From NCBI RefSeq assembly GCF_020694005.1, contig NZ_CP073013.1:1374578-1438577 (forward strand): a stretch of 64,000 nt of DNA, written 5' to 3'. The notes under the pieces are model-generated. The model was not told the DNA's origin and did not search any database. It saw nothing but the letters and a program-made list of their open reading frames with translations. The position numbers and the translations under genes are program-made. Source of the DNA: Marinomonas profundi. Lineage in GTDB: Bacteria > Pseudomonadota > Gammaproteobacteria > Pseudomonadales > Marinomonadaceae. How positions within the stretch are numbered: the stretch's first letter is position 1; every line of letters begins with the position of its first letter. Below, piece after piece: positions 1 to 9,067 of this stretch.

Positions 1-164
1 ACAGCATCATCCAAACAACACGCGGCATTCTCAACACGACATCACACCTAGGTTAAACGTCTCAGCAATATACTACCGAAACCGCCAATCGACAAATACC
101 ATTCTCTGACTTTACTCGCCCTTATTTAGTTACGTCGCCATGGGCGTTTCAGATCAATGCGCCA

Positions 165-1574
165 TTAGTCGATGGGGTCTTTTTCTTCTAACCAACGATA
201 CAAGGTTCGCCGACCAATCCCCAGCAAGGCGGCGGCTCTGCGTTTGTTACCACTGACTTCTTCTAGCACTTTTTTCACATAGCGTCGCTGTAGCTGGTCT
301 AAGGTTGGCAATACCGCGCCGATGAGTAAGTCCTCATCCTGCACACTATTGCTCGACTGCTGACGCTCGCCTTCTAGCGTCGTTGCTTCCGTGAGGCGGA
401 CAGGTAAATGCCGGGGCTGTATCCAATCGTCCTCACAAAACGCCAACGCTCTTTCCACCACATTTTGAAGCTCTCTGACATTACCAGGAAAAGAATAGCG
501 CCGAATCAGAGTCAACGCTTCGACGCTAAAGCCTTTCACCACTTTGCCCTGAGCAATCGCCAATTGCTGTAAAAATTGCTGTGCCAACAATTCCAGATCG
601 TCATCCCGCGCCCGTAGCGGTGGCACCGTCAAGGCAAAGGTTTCCAATCGATAAAACAAATCTTCGCGAAAACTGCCTTCCTTCACCTTCTGTTTTAAAT
701 CTCGGTGCGTCGCCGCAATAATGCGCACATCGACCTGTTCTTCCGTATTCTGTCCAACCGGTCGTATGGAACCATCTTGCAACGCACGCAACAATTTGAC
801 TTGCAGTGACAACGGCATTTCGCCAATTTCATCTAACAACAAACTGCCGCCGTCCGCCTGTTGCAACAAGCCTTTACGCGCCTTATTCGCGCCAGTAAAC
901 GCCCCCGCAGCATGCCCAAAGAATTCACTTTCCAATAACTCCTGAGGAATACCAGCACAGTTCACCGCCAAGAAAGGCCCCGCCGCTCGCTCGCTCTCCA
1001 AATGCAGCGCCTTAGCGACCAACTCTTTCCCGGTGCCGCTTTCCCCATTAATCAACACTGCCCCTTGTGCTCTGGCAATCACCTTTACCTGATCCACCAA
1101 AGTGCGCATGGCGACGCTTTGGCCAAACATACCGTGAAAACCTTGATGACGCCCCAGCTTACGAAACCGAAACACTTCATCTTTGAGCTGACGATGTTCA
1201 ACCACCCGCTCTATGGTGAGCAAGAAATGCTCTAAATCCAGTGGTTTGGTTAAAAAATCATCCGCACCAGCCTGCAAGGCTTCCACCGCCTGCTTAACGC
1301 TACCAAATGCCGTAATAACAATCAGACCTGGCCGCTTATCGTCGGGAAAGTCATTCACCACACGCTCCACCAACGTCATACCATTGCCGTCTGGAAGCCG
1401 CAAATCCGTGACAATCAGCGCTGGTTGATGCGTTTGCAACCAATGCTCAGCACTGGCCAATTCATGATGAACCACCAACGACCACCCTTGCGTCTCTAAT
1501 TCATCCTGAATCAGTTGAGCCAATGCTTGATCATCTTCAACCAATAATATCGGCTTATTGCTGTGCTTTTTCAT
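165..1574 (-). CDS. NtrC-family sigma-54-dependent response regulator
   Basis: Cytoplasmic transcription activator of a two-component system (469 aa, full family length). The receiver domain (about 1-125) has acidic ED residues near 14-15, the phospho-acceptor Asp57 in VTDLRL and Lys110. The AAA+ domain has Walker A GESGTGKE at 177-184, the sigma-54-contacting GAFTGA loop at 224-229 and Walker B LLLDEIGEM near 245. A Fis-type helix-turn-helix closes the protein (about 420-465). Its ATG overlaps the stop of the upstream sensor kinase by 4 nt (ATGA), so the two are translationally coupled partners. A sigma-54-like promoter lies just beyond the kinase gene, before the DUF4168 gene, a likely target. 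Family assignment is certain; the stimulus is unknown. Confidence 0.95.
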   Translation of the reverse strand: MKKHSNKPILLVEDDQALAQLIQDELETQGWSLVVHHELASAEHWLQTHQPALIVTDLRLPDGNGMTLVERVVNDFPDDKRPGLIVITAFGSVKQAVEALQAGADDFLTKPLDLEHFLLTIERVVEHRQLKDEVFRFRKLGRHQGFHGMFGQSVAMRTLVDQVKVIARAQGAVLINGESGTGKELVAKALHLESERAAGPFLAVNCAGIPQELLESEFFGHAAGAFTGANKARKGLLQQADGGSLLLDEIGEMPLSLQVKLLRALQDGSIRPVGQNTEEQVDVRIIAATHRDLKQKVKEGSFREDLFYRLETFALTVPPLRARDDDLELLAQQFLQQLAIAQGKVVKGFSVEALTLIRRYSFPGNVRELQNVVERALAFCEDDWIQPRHLPVRLTEATTLEGERQQSSNSVQDEDLLIGAVLPTLDQLQRRYVKKVLEEVSGNKRRAAALLGIGRRTLYRWLEEKDPID

Positions 1575-3028
1575 GGTTTAACTCCGTCAGCATCGACACC
1601 TAAGGTAAAGCGTAAACAAAATTGCGCGCCGCCCAACGGGCTATCAGCGCATTGCACATCACCACCGTGCTCTTGCATGACGCGATGCACAATGGCCAAC
1701 CCCAAACCACTGCCCTCACCGGGCTTTTTGCTGGTCACAAAGGGCTCGAACAGCTGGCCACGCATCGCGTCTTCAACACCTGGCCCAGCATCGTCAACAT
1801 AAATCAGCACATGGCCGGACTCTCGCTGCCAACGAATTTCTACAGCGCCTTCTGGACAAGCCTGACAAGCATTGCGCAACAAATTCACCAAGGCCTGTTC
1901 CAAACTTAATGGATCACCATGAATACTTGCTTGAGGGCCAGACACAAGACGGATTCTGTCACTGTGCCCTTCAATCAACGCCATCGATCGAGCAACCAGA
2001 GCGCCGACATCTAACGGTCTTTTTTTAGCCCGGGAAGAGCGCCCAAAATTTAATAACTGCTCAATAATCGCCGTCATACGGGTAACTTGGTGACGAATGT
2101 CGTTCAATTCTTGATGATCTTGTTGACGTTCGCTTCGCCTTAACAAACGACTGGCGCGACCATCCACAACGGTAAGCGGCGCGCCTAATTCATGCGCTAC
2201 ACCCGCCGACAATTGCCCCAATGCCGCCATGGTTTCTGCACGGCGCAAGCGTTCAGCCATTTCTTCCCGCGCCTGACGCTGAGCATTTTCACTGACTTCA
2301 GCAGACTCGATCGCATCCAACATACCATTAAGCCCTGTCGCAAGCTGCTTGACCTCTAGCGGCCCCTGTGGATTAGTGCGATGTTTGCGTTCACCACCAC
2401 TGACTCGACGTATACTACTGAGCAAACGATTCAACGGTTCGCCAATGGCGCGTTGGTGAGTCAGCATTAGAATCCCCATGATTAGCACCGACATCAATAT
2501 AAAACCGCCCCACGTCCAACGCTGCAATTGTGATAACTCATCCTCAATGTCTCGACGCCGACGAGTCACCTGCAACAAGCCACTTGGCTGTCCCGCCTCA
2601 TCAAACAGTGGCATAAAAAAAGAATACACCTGACGCCCTCGAATACGCTCGTATTTAGCAAACTCCCCTTCGCCCATCATTTCCAAGGCTTCTGCCGCTT
2701 GTCGACGGGTCGGATTGACCACCCCAAAACTGCTCAGTTGTTGGCCTTTGTCATCAAATAAATACGCGCCATACACCTCGGTAATAGCAAACACTGAGGT
2801 CATACTGTTTTGTAACTGCTCAAGATCCTGACGCTCTAAAGCCTGTGAGACAGGCAGGTGAATGGTTCTCGCCACCAGTTTTAAATCACGCTGCAGACGA
2901 TCCTCAACAAACTGCCCCACCAAGGTCAGCCCGACCGCCAAAATAATGCCCAACAGCAACAACACGGGCAAGGCGACCTGCAACACCAACACAAATCGTA
3001 AACTGCTAAAGGTCACGGGCATTTTCAT
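1571..3028 (-). CDS. Membrane sensor histidine kinase partnered with the NtrC-type regulator
   Basis: Autophosphorylating inner-membrane sensor (485 aa). Membrane segments lie near residues 11-39 and 173-192 and bracket a periplasmic sensing region of about 130 residues. A HAMP linker follows, then the HisKA dimerisation helix with the phospho-acceptor His279 in GVAHELGAPL. The HATPase domain has a DDAGPGV N/G1 box and a GSGLGLAIV G2 box. It sits upstream of, and overlaps by 4 nt, its response regulator. The sensor domain is not recognisable by eye, so the ligand is unknown; the kinase call itself is secure. The gene is divergent from a small DUF4168 gene. Confidence 0.94.
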   Translation of the reverse strand: MKMPVTFSSLRFVLVLQVALPVLLLLGIILAVGLTLVGQFVEDRLQRDLKLVARTIHLPVSQALERQDLEQLQNSMTSVFAITEVYGAYLFDDKGQQLSSFGVVNPTRRQAAEALEMMGEGEFAKYERIRGRQVYSFFMPLFDEAGQPSGLLQVTRRRRDIEDELSQLQRWTWGGFILMSVLIMGILMLTHQRAIGEPLNRLLSSIRRVSGGERKHRTNPQGPLEVKQLATGLNGMLDAIESAEVSENAQRQAREEMAERLRRAETMAALGQLSAGVAHELGAPLTVVDGRASRLLRRSERQQDHQELNDIRHQVTRMTAIIEQLLNFGRSSRAKKRPLDVGALVARSMALIEGHSDRIRLVSGPQASIHGDPLSLEQALVNLLRNACQACPEGAVEIRWQRESGHVLIYVDDAGPGVEDAMRGQLFEPFVTSKKPGEGSGLGLAIVHRVMQEHGGDVQCADSPLGGAQFCLRFTLGVDADGVKP

Positions 3029-3172
3029 TCATTGTCTCTTTTATCAAATTTAGGCACATGCGCCAAAATGACACACATTCGCGCACAGTTCAAGTTTTGC
3101 AAACCTCTAAAAACGGACTCTGAAATGATAAAAATTCTTTATTTTCATAGGGTTAATGAAAAATAAAAAAGC

Positions 3173-3187
3173 TGGCATGCTTCTCGC
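3173..3187 (+). promoter_or_regulatory. Candidate sigma-54 (-24/-12) promoter of the DUF4168 gene
   Basis: TGGCATG-N4-TCGCT, with the invariant GG (3174-3175) and GC (3186-3187) exactly 10 nt apart as sigma-54 requires. It lies 41 nt upstream of the DUF4168 start codon. Possible activator dyads lie upstream: TTTTCAT-N7-ATGAAAA at 3142-3162 and the near-palindrome GGCACATGCGCC at 3053-3064. The match is by eye; one base of the -12 element deviates from consensus. Confidence 0.6.
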
Positions 3188-3227
3188 TATAAGATAGATT
3201 CATTTATTAAACGGAACGGAGATAGTC

Positions 3228-3611
3228 ATGAAGTCTACAATCGCCAAAGTAACAACACTCCTACTTGCTCTAGGGTTAAGCTCTGTGTTGTATGCTAACG
3301 AAGGACAGACCAACTCGACTCAAGCACAAGCGCCGCAAGCGGCACCCGCAGCAACCGATATTAATAAAGCAGATCTTGAGAAGTTTGCAGCGGTGCAAAC
3401 CGACCTAGAAGCCATTCGCGATGAATATGCCGGTAAACTAGAAGGCACCAGCGACCCTGAACAAGCAGCAGCACTGCAACAAGAAGCCGCTCAAACCATG
3501 GTCCAAGCAGTAGAAAGTACGGGATTGGATGTTAATGTCTACACTCAAATCGCTCAAGCCGTAAACAGTGACCCAGCACTGCGCGAGCAAGTAATGAAAA
3601 TGATGAACTAA
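3228..3611 (+). CDS. Secreted DUF4168 domain protein
   Basis: Small exported protein (127 aa). A signal peptide covers about residues 1-23 (KSTIAKVTTLLLALGLSSVLYA, cleaved after LYA). A Gln/Ala-rich linker follows, then a DUF4168-type helical domain (about 45-127) with the typical pattern of an N-terminal 'ADLEKFAAVQ' and a C-terminal 'Y.QIAQAVNSDP.LREQV'. The family function is not established; members are periplasmic and often stress-associated. A good Shine-Dalgarno (GGAG, 3218-3221) precedes the ATG. It is a stand-alone gene, closed by a strong terminator, and is probably a target of the neighbouring sigma-54 two-component system (inference). Confidence 0.85.
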   Translation: MKSTIAKVTTLLLALGLSSVLYANEGQTNSTQAQAPQAAPAATDINKADLEKFAAVQTDLEAIRDEYAGKLEGTSDPEQAAALQQEAAQTMVQAVESTGLDVNVYTQIAQAVNSDPALREQVMKMMN

Positions 3612-3634
3612 TTAGCACGACCCTCAGCGTCTTT

Positions 3635-3668
3635 AGCCAGATCATGCAAACATGATCTGGCTTTTTTG
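3635..3668 (+). terminator. Rho-independent terminator of the DUF4168 gene
   Basis: Perfect 12-bp stem (AGCCAGATCATG / CATGATCTGGCT) with a CAAA loop, followed by a run of T residues, 24 nt after the stop codon. Confidence 0.9.
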
Positions 3669-3695
3669 CTTAGCAAGCCTCTCATTTTTTGCAGC

Positions 3696-4280
3696 TTACT
3701 GAATAAATATAAACCGATACGCCACATAGAATAACAACAGTGCCATTATACGATTTACCCACGCCATCACCTTGGGGTTCATCGCGGCTTTTTTGAGACT
3801 AGATCCGGCCAGTAAATACACACTCGGCGCGCCACAGGCCATGGCGGAAAGCCCAAGTGACCACAGTGCGATTTGCCCACCTTCGATCTGAGAACGGGGA
3901 AACTGCACCGTCACAATTGGTACGATGGCCACTAACGATTTCGGATTACACAGCTGCAATATCAGCCCTGTTTTAAAACTCACCTGAGTATCTTTAGCTT
4001 TCAGTGCGCTTTGTTGAAAACTCGCCTGCAGGATTTTCACCCCAAGGTAAGCAATATAAACTCCGCCCAATATGGCAATAAACGATTGATATTCTTGAGG
4101 AATAATCCCACCACCAAGATAACCTATCAGTAAAAACAAAATCAGCATGGCGAACCCTACGCCAACACAGTACAAAAAAGCCCGCCAGCCCTGTCCATTT
4201 ACACCAGCAAACAGCGCCAGCATATTGGCAGGCCCAGGACTGTACATGACACCAAAGGCATAGATGAGTATTGCGAGCAT
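3696..4280 (-). CDS. LysE/RhtB-family amino-acid exporter
   Basis: Inner-membrane exporter of the LysE superfamily (194 aa, slightly short for the usual 200-210). The diagnostic N-terminal motif SPGPANMLAL (about 14-23) and six hydrophobic segments are visible, ending in a C-terminal membrane helix (LLLFYVAYRFIFI). Such proteins pump out amino acids or derivatives; the substrate cannot be read from sequence. The start is supported by a GAGAGG ribosome-binding site. It lies 73 nt downstream of an AraC-type regulator on the same strand, a common pairing in which the regulator controls the exporter. Confidence 0.9.
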   Translation of the reverse strand: MLAILIYAFGVMYSPGPANMLALFAGVNGQGWRAFLYCVGVGFAMLILFLLIGYLGGGIIPQEYQSFIAILGGVYIAYLGVKILQASFQQSALKAKDTQVSFKTGLILQLCNPKSLVAIVPIVTVQFPRSQIEGGQIALWSLGLSAMACGAPSVYLLAGSSLKKAAMNPKVMAWVNRIMALLLFYVAYRFIFIQ

Positions 4281-4353
4281 AGGAACCTCTCAAATGGATA
4301 TTTGATTACAATAAAATGGGAGAAAATAGTGAGATCTAAAGCGAGCGTTGCGG

Positions 4354-5196
4354 CTAGGTGCGAAGCAACGTTCGCCTAAACTGATAAGGCGTAAGGCCAA
4401 ACATCGGCTTAAAGCGGCGATTAAAGTAACTCAAATCAGTAAAGCCAAAAGTAAACGCCACGTCAGCCAACGGCATGCCCAATTCCAACGCGGCTTTGGC
4501 GCGATTAATTCGATAATTTTGCCAATATTGATGCGGTGTCATACCAAAATAATCACGAAAGCAACGTAACAAATGATACTTCGACATGTGCGCCACTTGG
4601 CTTAACTCATCCAGAGATACGTCTTCACCCACATGAGCATGCAAATAGTCGCGTACTCGTTCAAATACTGGGTCTTTCGTGCGACGTTTGGACTTAACTA
4701 GACTAACAGAGCGCTGAATGCCCTTTTGGCGCGCCAAGTATTCGGCAAATTCAAACAACGCCGAAGAGTACTCCAGAGCGGATGACGTGTCGTTCTCGAC
4801 TAAGGTCGCTAAACGCAAGATATGCGCTTTAAGCTCAGCATCGTTTTGCACAGGATGTTCGATACGAAAGCCTTGTGCTCGACGAACGCCAGCACTCTCA
4901 AGCATTGGACTTAATTGATCAGGATGAACATAGAGCATTTTGTAATGCAACGGATCGTCCGCGCCAGAATGGCCATCGTGAGCATCGTCTGGATTAAACA
5001 CAATCACATTGCCCGCATGACTCTTGTGATGCTCTCCCAGCGCGAAGAAATCTTGGCGGCCAGATAAGGTCACCCCAAACGAAAATTCTTCATGGGCATG
5101 AGTGCCATAGGAAAAGTCGCTCATAGACGCTTCCAGCAACATGACCTCGTCAAGGACGGCACTTTTCGCAAACTGAAAACGATTTTCTGTCGACAT
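4354..5196 (-). CDS. AraC-family transcriptional regulator
   Basis: DNA-binding regulator of about 280 aa. The N-terminal half is an AraC-type cupin ligand-binding domain (YGTHAHEEFSFGVTLSG, histidine-rich). The C-terminal 100 residues carry the two AraC helix-turn-helix motifs (LDELSQVAHMSKYHLLRCFRD and LADVAFTFGFTDLSYFNRRF). The frame is open upstream to 5223, but AGAGGG at 5201-5206 places the start at the ATG at 5196. It lies immediately upstream of the LysE exporter, so it probably controls export of an amino acid (inference). Confidence 0.92.
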   Translation of the reverse strand: MSTENRFQFAKSAVLDEVMLLEASMSDFSYGTHAHEEFSFGVTLSGRQDFFALGEHHKSHAGNVIVFNPDDAHDGHSGADDPLHYKMLYVHPDQLSPMLESAGVRRAQGFRIEHPVQNDAELKAHILRLATLVENDTSSALEYSSALFEFAEYLARQKGIQRSVSLVKSKRRTKDPVFERVRDYLHAHVGEDVSLDELSQVAHMSKYHLLRCFRDYFGMTPHQYWQNYRINRAKAALELGMPLADVAFTFGFTDLSYFNRRFKPMFGLTPYQFRRTLLRT

Positions 5197-5297
5197 CACA
5201 CCCTCTAAACTCGCCCAAACCACAGTAATAGACTAACCAATGATAGACAAAAAAGATTGGACGATATTGCGCAACTAAGATTAATTGTAAACGGATT

Positions 5298-5874
5298 TTA
5301 ACTACTTCGAGTTAGCATGTTCATGATTAAGCGAATCAGCGTTTCTTTTTGATCTGGCTTAGATTCTGCCACCAATAAGGTTAATGCTAACAATATCGAC
5401 CAATCCACTGCCCGCTTCGGCGGTTAAGTCTGGCGATTTAGCGGTTTTCTGAATTAGCGCAATAGCCTGTTGTAACTCTTGTGCATTTTGCTCAAAACGC
5501 TGCTGATTAATAGTGTAACCCTGCACCAAATGCTCTTTTAAACGCTGTGTTGCCCAGATGCGAAATTGGGTTCCTTTCTTAGAATTTACCCGATAACCAA
5601 CCGAAATAATGGCATCCAGATTGTAATGCTTTATACGTCGAGCTACATTTCTTTTGCCTTCTTGTCGAACTACCGAGTATTCCTCGGTAGTTGAAGATTC
5701 CTCTAGTTCATCTTCATTAAAAATATTTTTAAGATGAAGACTAATATTGTCAGAACTGGTATCAAGCAATATAGCCATTTGCGCTTGAGTTAGCCAAATT
5801 GTCTCTTGTTCCGAATCTAAACGAACTTCTATTTGTTGCCGATCATTTTCGTAAATAACAATGTCATTATGCAT
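5298..5874 (-). pseudogene. RhuM-family gene with an internal out-of-frame deletion
   Basis: The first ~160 codons (from ATG 5874, strong GGAGG site) match the N-terminal domain of RhuM-type proteins: TIWLTQAQMAILL, then NLDAIISVGYRVNSKKGTQFRIWATQRL, then GSGLVDIVS. The reading frame then shifts and stops at 5359. In the next frame the sequence continues as LTLLVAESKPDQKETLIRLI to a stop at 5298, which looks like the C-terminal end of the same family. Intact members are roughly 330 aa, so about 130-150 codons of the middle are gone and the join (near 5390) is out of frame. RhuM genes often accompany restriction-modification loci; their biochemical role is unclear. Confidence 0.8.
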
Positions 5875-5951
5875 ATCTTACCTCCTTGTTTATTGTTCAT
5901 TTTTCGTAAAAACACGTTCAAACCCAGCAGAGCCGACTAACCATCAATGAA

Positions 5952-7289
5952 CTAAAGACTCAGTTCTATTTTTGTGAACACCTTGCGATACATGTTCCAA
6001 GCACACCAACCCGCTAAAACATTGCCGATCAAAACGCCAAAGAATAAGCCTTTCAACCCAGCAATTTCAGAACCAATCCACAAACAAGGCAGGAAGAAGG
6101 CAAACAAACGTAAGGCTGAAATAGCCAGTGCGGTATAGGGCTTTCCTAAGGCGTTGGCGATAGACACCATCAACATACAAATGCCCAGCAAACCAAGGCT
6201 CACTGGCACTATCATCAAATGCCAATGCAAAATCTCTGCAACTTCTTGGTCGCTGGTCATTAAATTCGCCAAGGCACCTGAAACCAAAAAGGTCATCACA
6301 GCAATCAGCAATTGAAAGGATAAGACAAAACGACACGCCAAACGCACCACATAACGCACATCGTCCAAACGCCCTTCGCCCAATAATCGCCCGACCATGG
6401 GCGGCATCGACATGGTCAGCGCCAATACAGCAACAATCGAGAAAAACTCAAAGCGCGAGCCCAGCGCCCAAGACGCCACCGCCGCCGTACCAAAGCCCGC
6501 AATCAGTTTAGTCGCCAACATAGATGAAACCGGCGGCAGCAACTGACTCATCATCGCTGGCCCCATAATATGGCCAATCGACGCCAAGCTTTTGCCGATG
6601 TTTAAATCTTGCCAATCAAAACTTGTCCAATGTTTACGCGTCACTTGCGGCGCAACAATCAAGGTGCCCAAACCAAACGCCACCGTGGTCGCCATTGCCG
6701 CGCCATTCAAACCAAGATCCAGCGTAAAGATAAAAATAGGGTCCAGCACCAAGTTCAACACGCTGGTCACTATCATCATAATGCCAGGCAACAAGGTATT
6801 GCCGTTGGATCGACAAATGCTGTAATAAAAATAGATTAACGCCCCGACCCAAGCACTCAGCAACCAGTGAGGCCAGTAAGCATCAATGATAGGATAAACA
6901 GAGTCCGGCGCGCTCAATAACGCCAAAATAGGGTGACGTAACAACCAAATAAGCACACTAAAAAAAGCAATTCCCACGCTGCCCATTACCAAGATCAAGC
7001 CGCCAAGCTGCTTGGCATACCGCGTATTCCCCGCCCCCAAGGCGCGAGAAATAATCGCCGTCGTCGCAATGCCCAGACCCACTTGCAAACCAATCACAAT
7101 CATCTGAATCGGCAAGGTAAAACCCTGCGCCGCCAGCGGCAAAAGCCCCAATTGCCCAATAAAAGCACTGTCCACCAGCTGGAAGCTCATCAGCGACAAC
7201 ACACCAAACAACATCGGCCACGTCATGGAAAAAAGCTGCTTCGCTAAAGAGGCGGATTGGGGTACTTGAGAAGACATAGAAGTGCTCAT
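5952..7289 (-). CDS. MATE-family efflux transporter
   Basis: Inner-membrane multidrug and toxin extrusion protein (445 aa, normal length) with about 12 hydrophobic helices in two homologous halves. Recognisable features are the N-terminal FSMTWPMLFGVLSLMSFQLVDSAFIGQLG pattern near residues 21-49 and the 'IGLQVGLGIATTAIISRALGAGN' loop (two MatE repeats). It couples Na+ or H+ influx to export of cationic drugs or metabolites. It lies downstream of the Bcr/CflA-type exporter on the same strand with an 87-nt gap, so co-transcription is possible. The substrate is unknown. Confidence 0.93.
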   Translation of the reverse strand: MSTSMSSQVPQSASLAKQLFSMTWPMLFGVLSLMSFQLVDSAFIGQLGLLPLAAQGFTLPIQMIVIGLQVGLGIATTAIISRALGAGNTRYAKQLGGLILVMGSVGIAFFSVLIWLLRHPILALLSAPDSVYPIIDAYWPHWLLSAWVGALIYFYYSICRSNGNTLLPGIMMIVTSVLNLVLDPIFIFTLDLGLNGAAMATTVAFGLGTLIVAPQVTRKHWTSFDWQDLNIGKSLASIGHIMGPAMMSQLLPPVSSMLATKLIAGFGTAAVASWALGSRFEFFSIVAVLALTMSMPPMVGRLLGEGRLDDVRYVVRLACRFVLSFQLLIAVMTFLVSGALANLMTSDQEVAEILHWHLMIVPVSLGLLGICMLMVSIANALGKPYTALAISALRLFAFFLPCLWIGSEIAGLKGLFFGVLIGNVLAGWCAWNMYRKVFTKIELSL

Positions 7290-7376
7290 ACAAAAAACTG
7301 AGCCTATATTCTAACCTACTTTGCTGGAGACAGGATGACACCCACCTCCACCAAACAAACTATGCGATGAAAAGCC

Positions 7377-8603
7377 TTATTCTTCACCGTGGCGCTGGCT
7401 AAACTGGTAGCCATACCTCAGCATCAACAAGGCAATGATGGAAAAAATGACAAAGCCACTCGCCAACGGCGTGACGGTGAAGTCATAGAACTGCCCTACT
7501 ATTGTCGCCAGCACAATGGCAATCACGCTCGATAACGACGAAATCAGCGAGGCGCCAAGCCCTGCCATATTCCCTAACGGCTCCATCGCCATGGCATTCA
7601 CATTGCCGAACACCATACCAAAGCATGAAAACATCACCATGCCCAAGCCCATAAACAGCGCAAAAGGCGGCACACCATCAAAATACAAGGTCACTAAAAG
7701 CAGCACAAAAGACGTACTCAGCAAGACAGCTAAAGCGCCAATCACACAACGCAGCATGCCTACCCGCAGCACAATTTTACCGTTTGAGAAATTGATAATA
7801 GCAGAGCCAATCGCCAGCATGGCAAAGAACAAAGGAAAACGCTCACCCGTGTCGTATACATCCTGGAAAAGAGACTGCGCGGTGCTAATATGCAGTATCA
7901 AGCCAGCAAAAATACAGCCCAGCAGCACAGTGAACGCCATCACATCACGACGAGCAAGAATGACGCGTACATCGGCGATTAAGCGTTTTCGACTCAACGG
8001 GATGCGGTTTTCTTTTAACAGTGTCTCCGGCTGACGCAGTAACAACCAGATTCCGGCAATTGACGCTTGCGCAATTAACAAGGCAAAAATCCAAGGCCAA
8101 TCGGCTACCTGCAATACCAACTGCCCAATACTTGGCGCTAATAAGGGCACCAAAATAAACACCATCATCACAAACGACATAATGCGCGCCATCGCCGCGC
8201 CCTTGTACAAGTCTCGAATCAAGGCGCGAGAGGCAATTTTTGGCCCAGCAACGCCAAAACCTTGAATCATCCGACCCAGCAAAAACATCTCAATAGACGA
8301 CGCCAAAAGCGCAATCACAGAACCCGCAACATAAATACTGATGCCAATTAAAATGCTTTTTTTACGGCCAATCGCGTCCGACAAAGGACCAAAAACAATC
8401 TCGCCAAACACCATCCCCAGAATCATCGCTGAGACAATCCACTGGGTTTGTTGATAATCGACAATGGCTAACGATTCCGCAATAAAAGGAAACGCCGGCA
8501 ACATAGCGTCCATACTCAACGCCGTCAGCGACATCATCAAGGCAAACAGCGCCACCAACTCCTTTTCAGGTAAGCGTGTAATAGGCTTTTTTGATCCCTG
8601 CAC
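7377..8603 (-). CDS. Bcr/CflA-type MFS drug-resistance transporter
   Basis: Twelve-helix major-facilitator proton antiporter (408 aa). The N-terminal half has the DHA1/Bcr signatures LTALSMDAMLPAFPFI and the loop motif GPLSDAIGRKKSILIG; motif C follows in helix 5 (FILVPLLAPSIGQ). It is expected to export drugs or small metabolites. The annotated start is a GTG at 8603 without a clear ribosome-binding site. It lies only 33 nt from the end of a truncated helicase gene, so its original promoter region may have been changed by the deletion that formed that junction. Confidence 0.9.
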   Translation of the reverse strand: MQGSKKPITRLPEKELVALFALMMSLTALSMDAMLPAFPFIAESLAIVDYQQTQWIVSAMILGMVFGEIVFGPLSDAIGRKKSILIGISIYVAGSVIALLASSIEMFLLGRMIQGFGVAGPKIASRALIRDLYKGAAMARIMSFVMMVFILVPLLAPSIGQLVLQVADWPWIFALLIAQASIAGIWLLLRQPETLLKENRIPLSRKRLIADVRVILARRDVMAFTVLLGCIFAGLILHISTAQSLFQDVYDTGERFPLFFAMLAIGSAIINFSNGKIVLRVGMLRCVIGALAVLLSTSFVLLLVTLYFDGVPPFALFMGLGMVMFSCFGMVFGNVNAMAMEPLGNMAGLGASLISSLSSVIAIVLATIVGQFYDFTVTPLASGFVIFSIIALLMLRYGYQFSQRHGEE

Positions 8604-8636
8604 TATTTAAGACTCACTAACTTGGCTTGCCCGTGT

Positions 8637-9041
8637 TCATACTGATACCCGATCATCGCTGTCCATAAAGGCTTTAACGGAATTCACCTTACCGCCATCT
8701 TCGCCGGGCGCGTTACACAAATTCCACTTAGGCGCGACTTCCCAATCCCAATAAAAACCATATTGACTCAATGCTTCATTGTTAAAGCTCGCGCCAATGG
8801 ATTTTTCTGGTACAACAATAATCGCTTTTTTCACCTTTTGGTTGTAAAGCTTATCCAGCGCGATAAACATCAGCGCACGGCTTTTGCCTGAAGCGGGTGG
8901 CGACTTAATCAACAAATATTGCTCACCGCGTTTTTCATAGGCACGCTCCTGCATGGCGCGCATACCCAACTCATTGGATTTTTTCGAACTACCATTACCC
9001 GCGTAGTTGACTGAGACAGAAGGAATCTGTTTATTGATCAT
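8637..9041 (-). pseudogene. Truncated restriction-type DEAD/DEAH helicase (N-terminal fragment)
   Basis: A 134-codon fragment that keeps only the start of a superfamily-2 helicase: a Walker A-like SPPASGKSR near residues 47-55 and motif Ia-like AIIVVPEKSIGASF. Helicases of this kind are much longer and continue into DEAD/DEAH and helicase-C domains. Here the frame ends abruptly at SDDRVSV and nothing of the rest lies downstream. The upstream gene is dinD, a frequent companion of restriction-modification operons, so this was probably the restriction or translocase subunit of such a system. It is judged non-functional. Confidence 0.75.
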
Positions 9042-9067
9042 GGTTTAGTTTTCTCATTATGTGACGA

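Noticed and set aside
120..165. Weak inverted repeat behind the response regulator stop (ATGGGCG / CGCCAT)
   Set aside because: The arms pair only with a bulge and no T-run follows, so a terminator call is not justified. The first 164 bases show no other feature.
7516..8034. 172-codon plus-strand frame
   Set aside because: Lies antisense inside the MFS transporter gene, has the composition of an opposite-strand shadow and no ribosome-binding site or domain.
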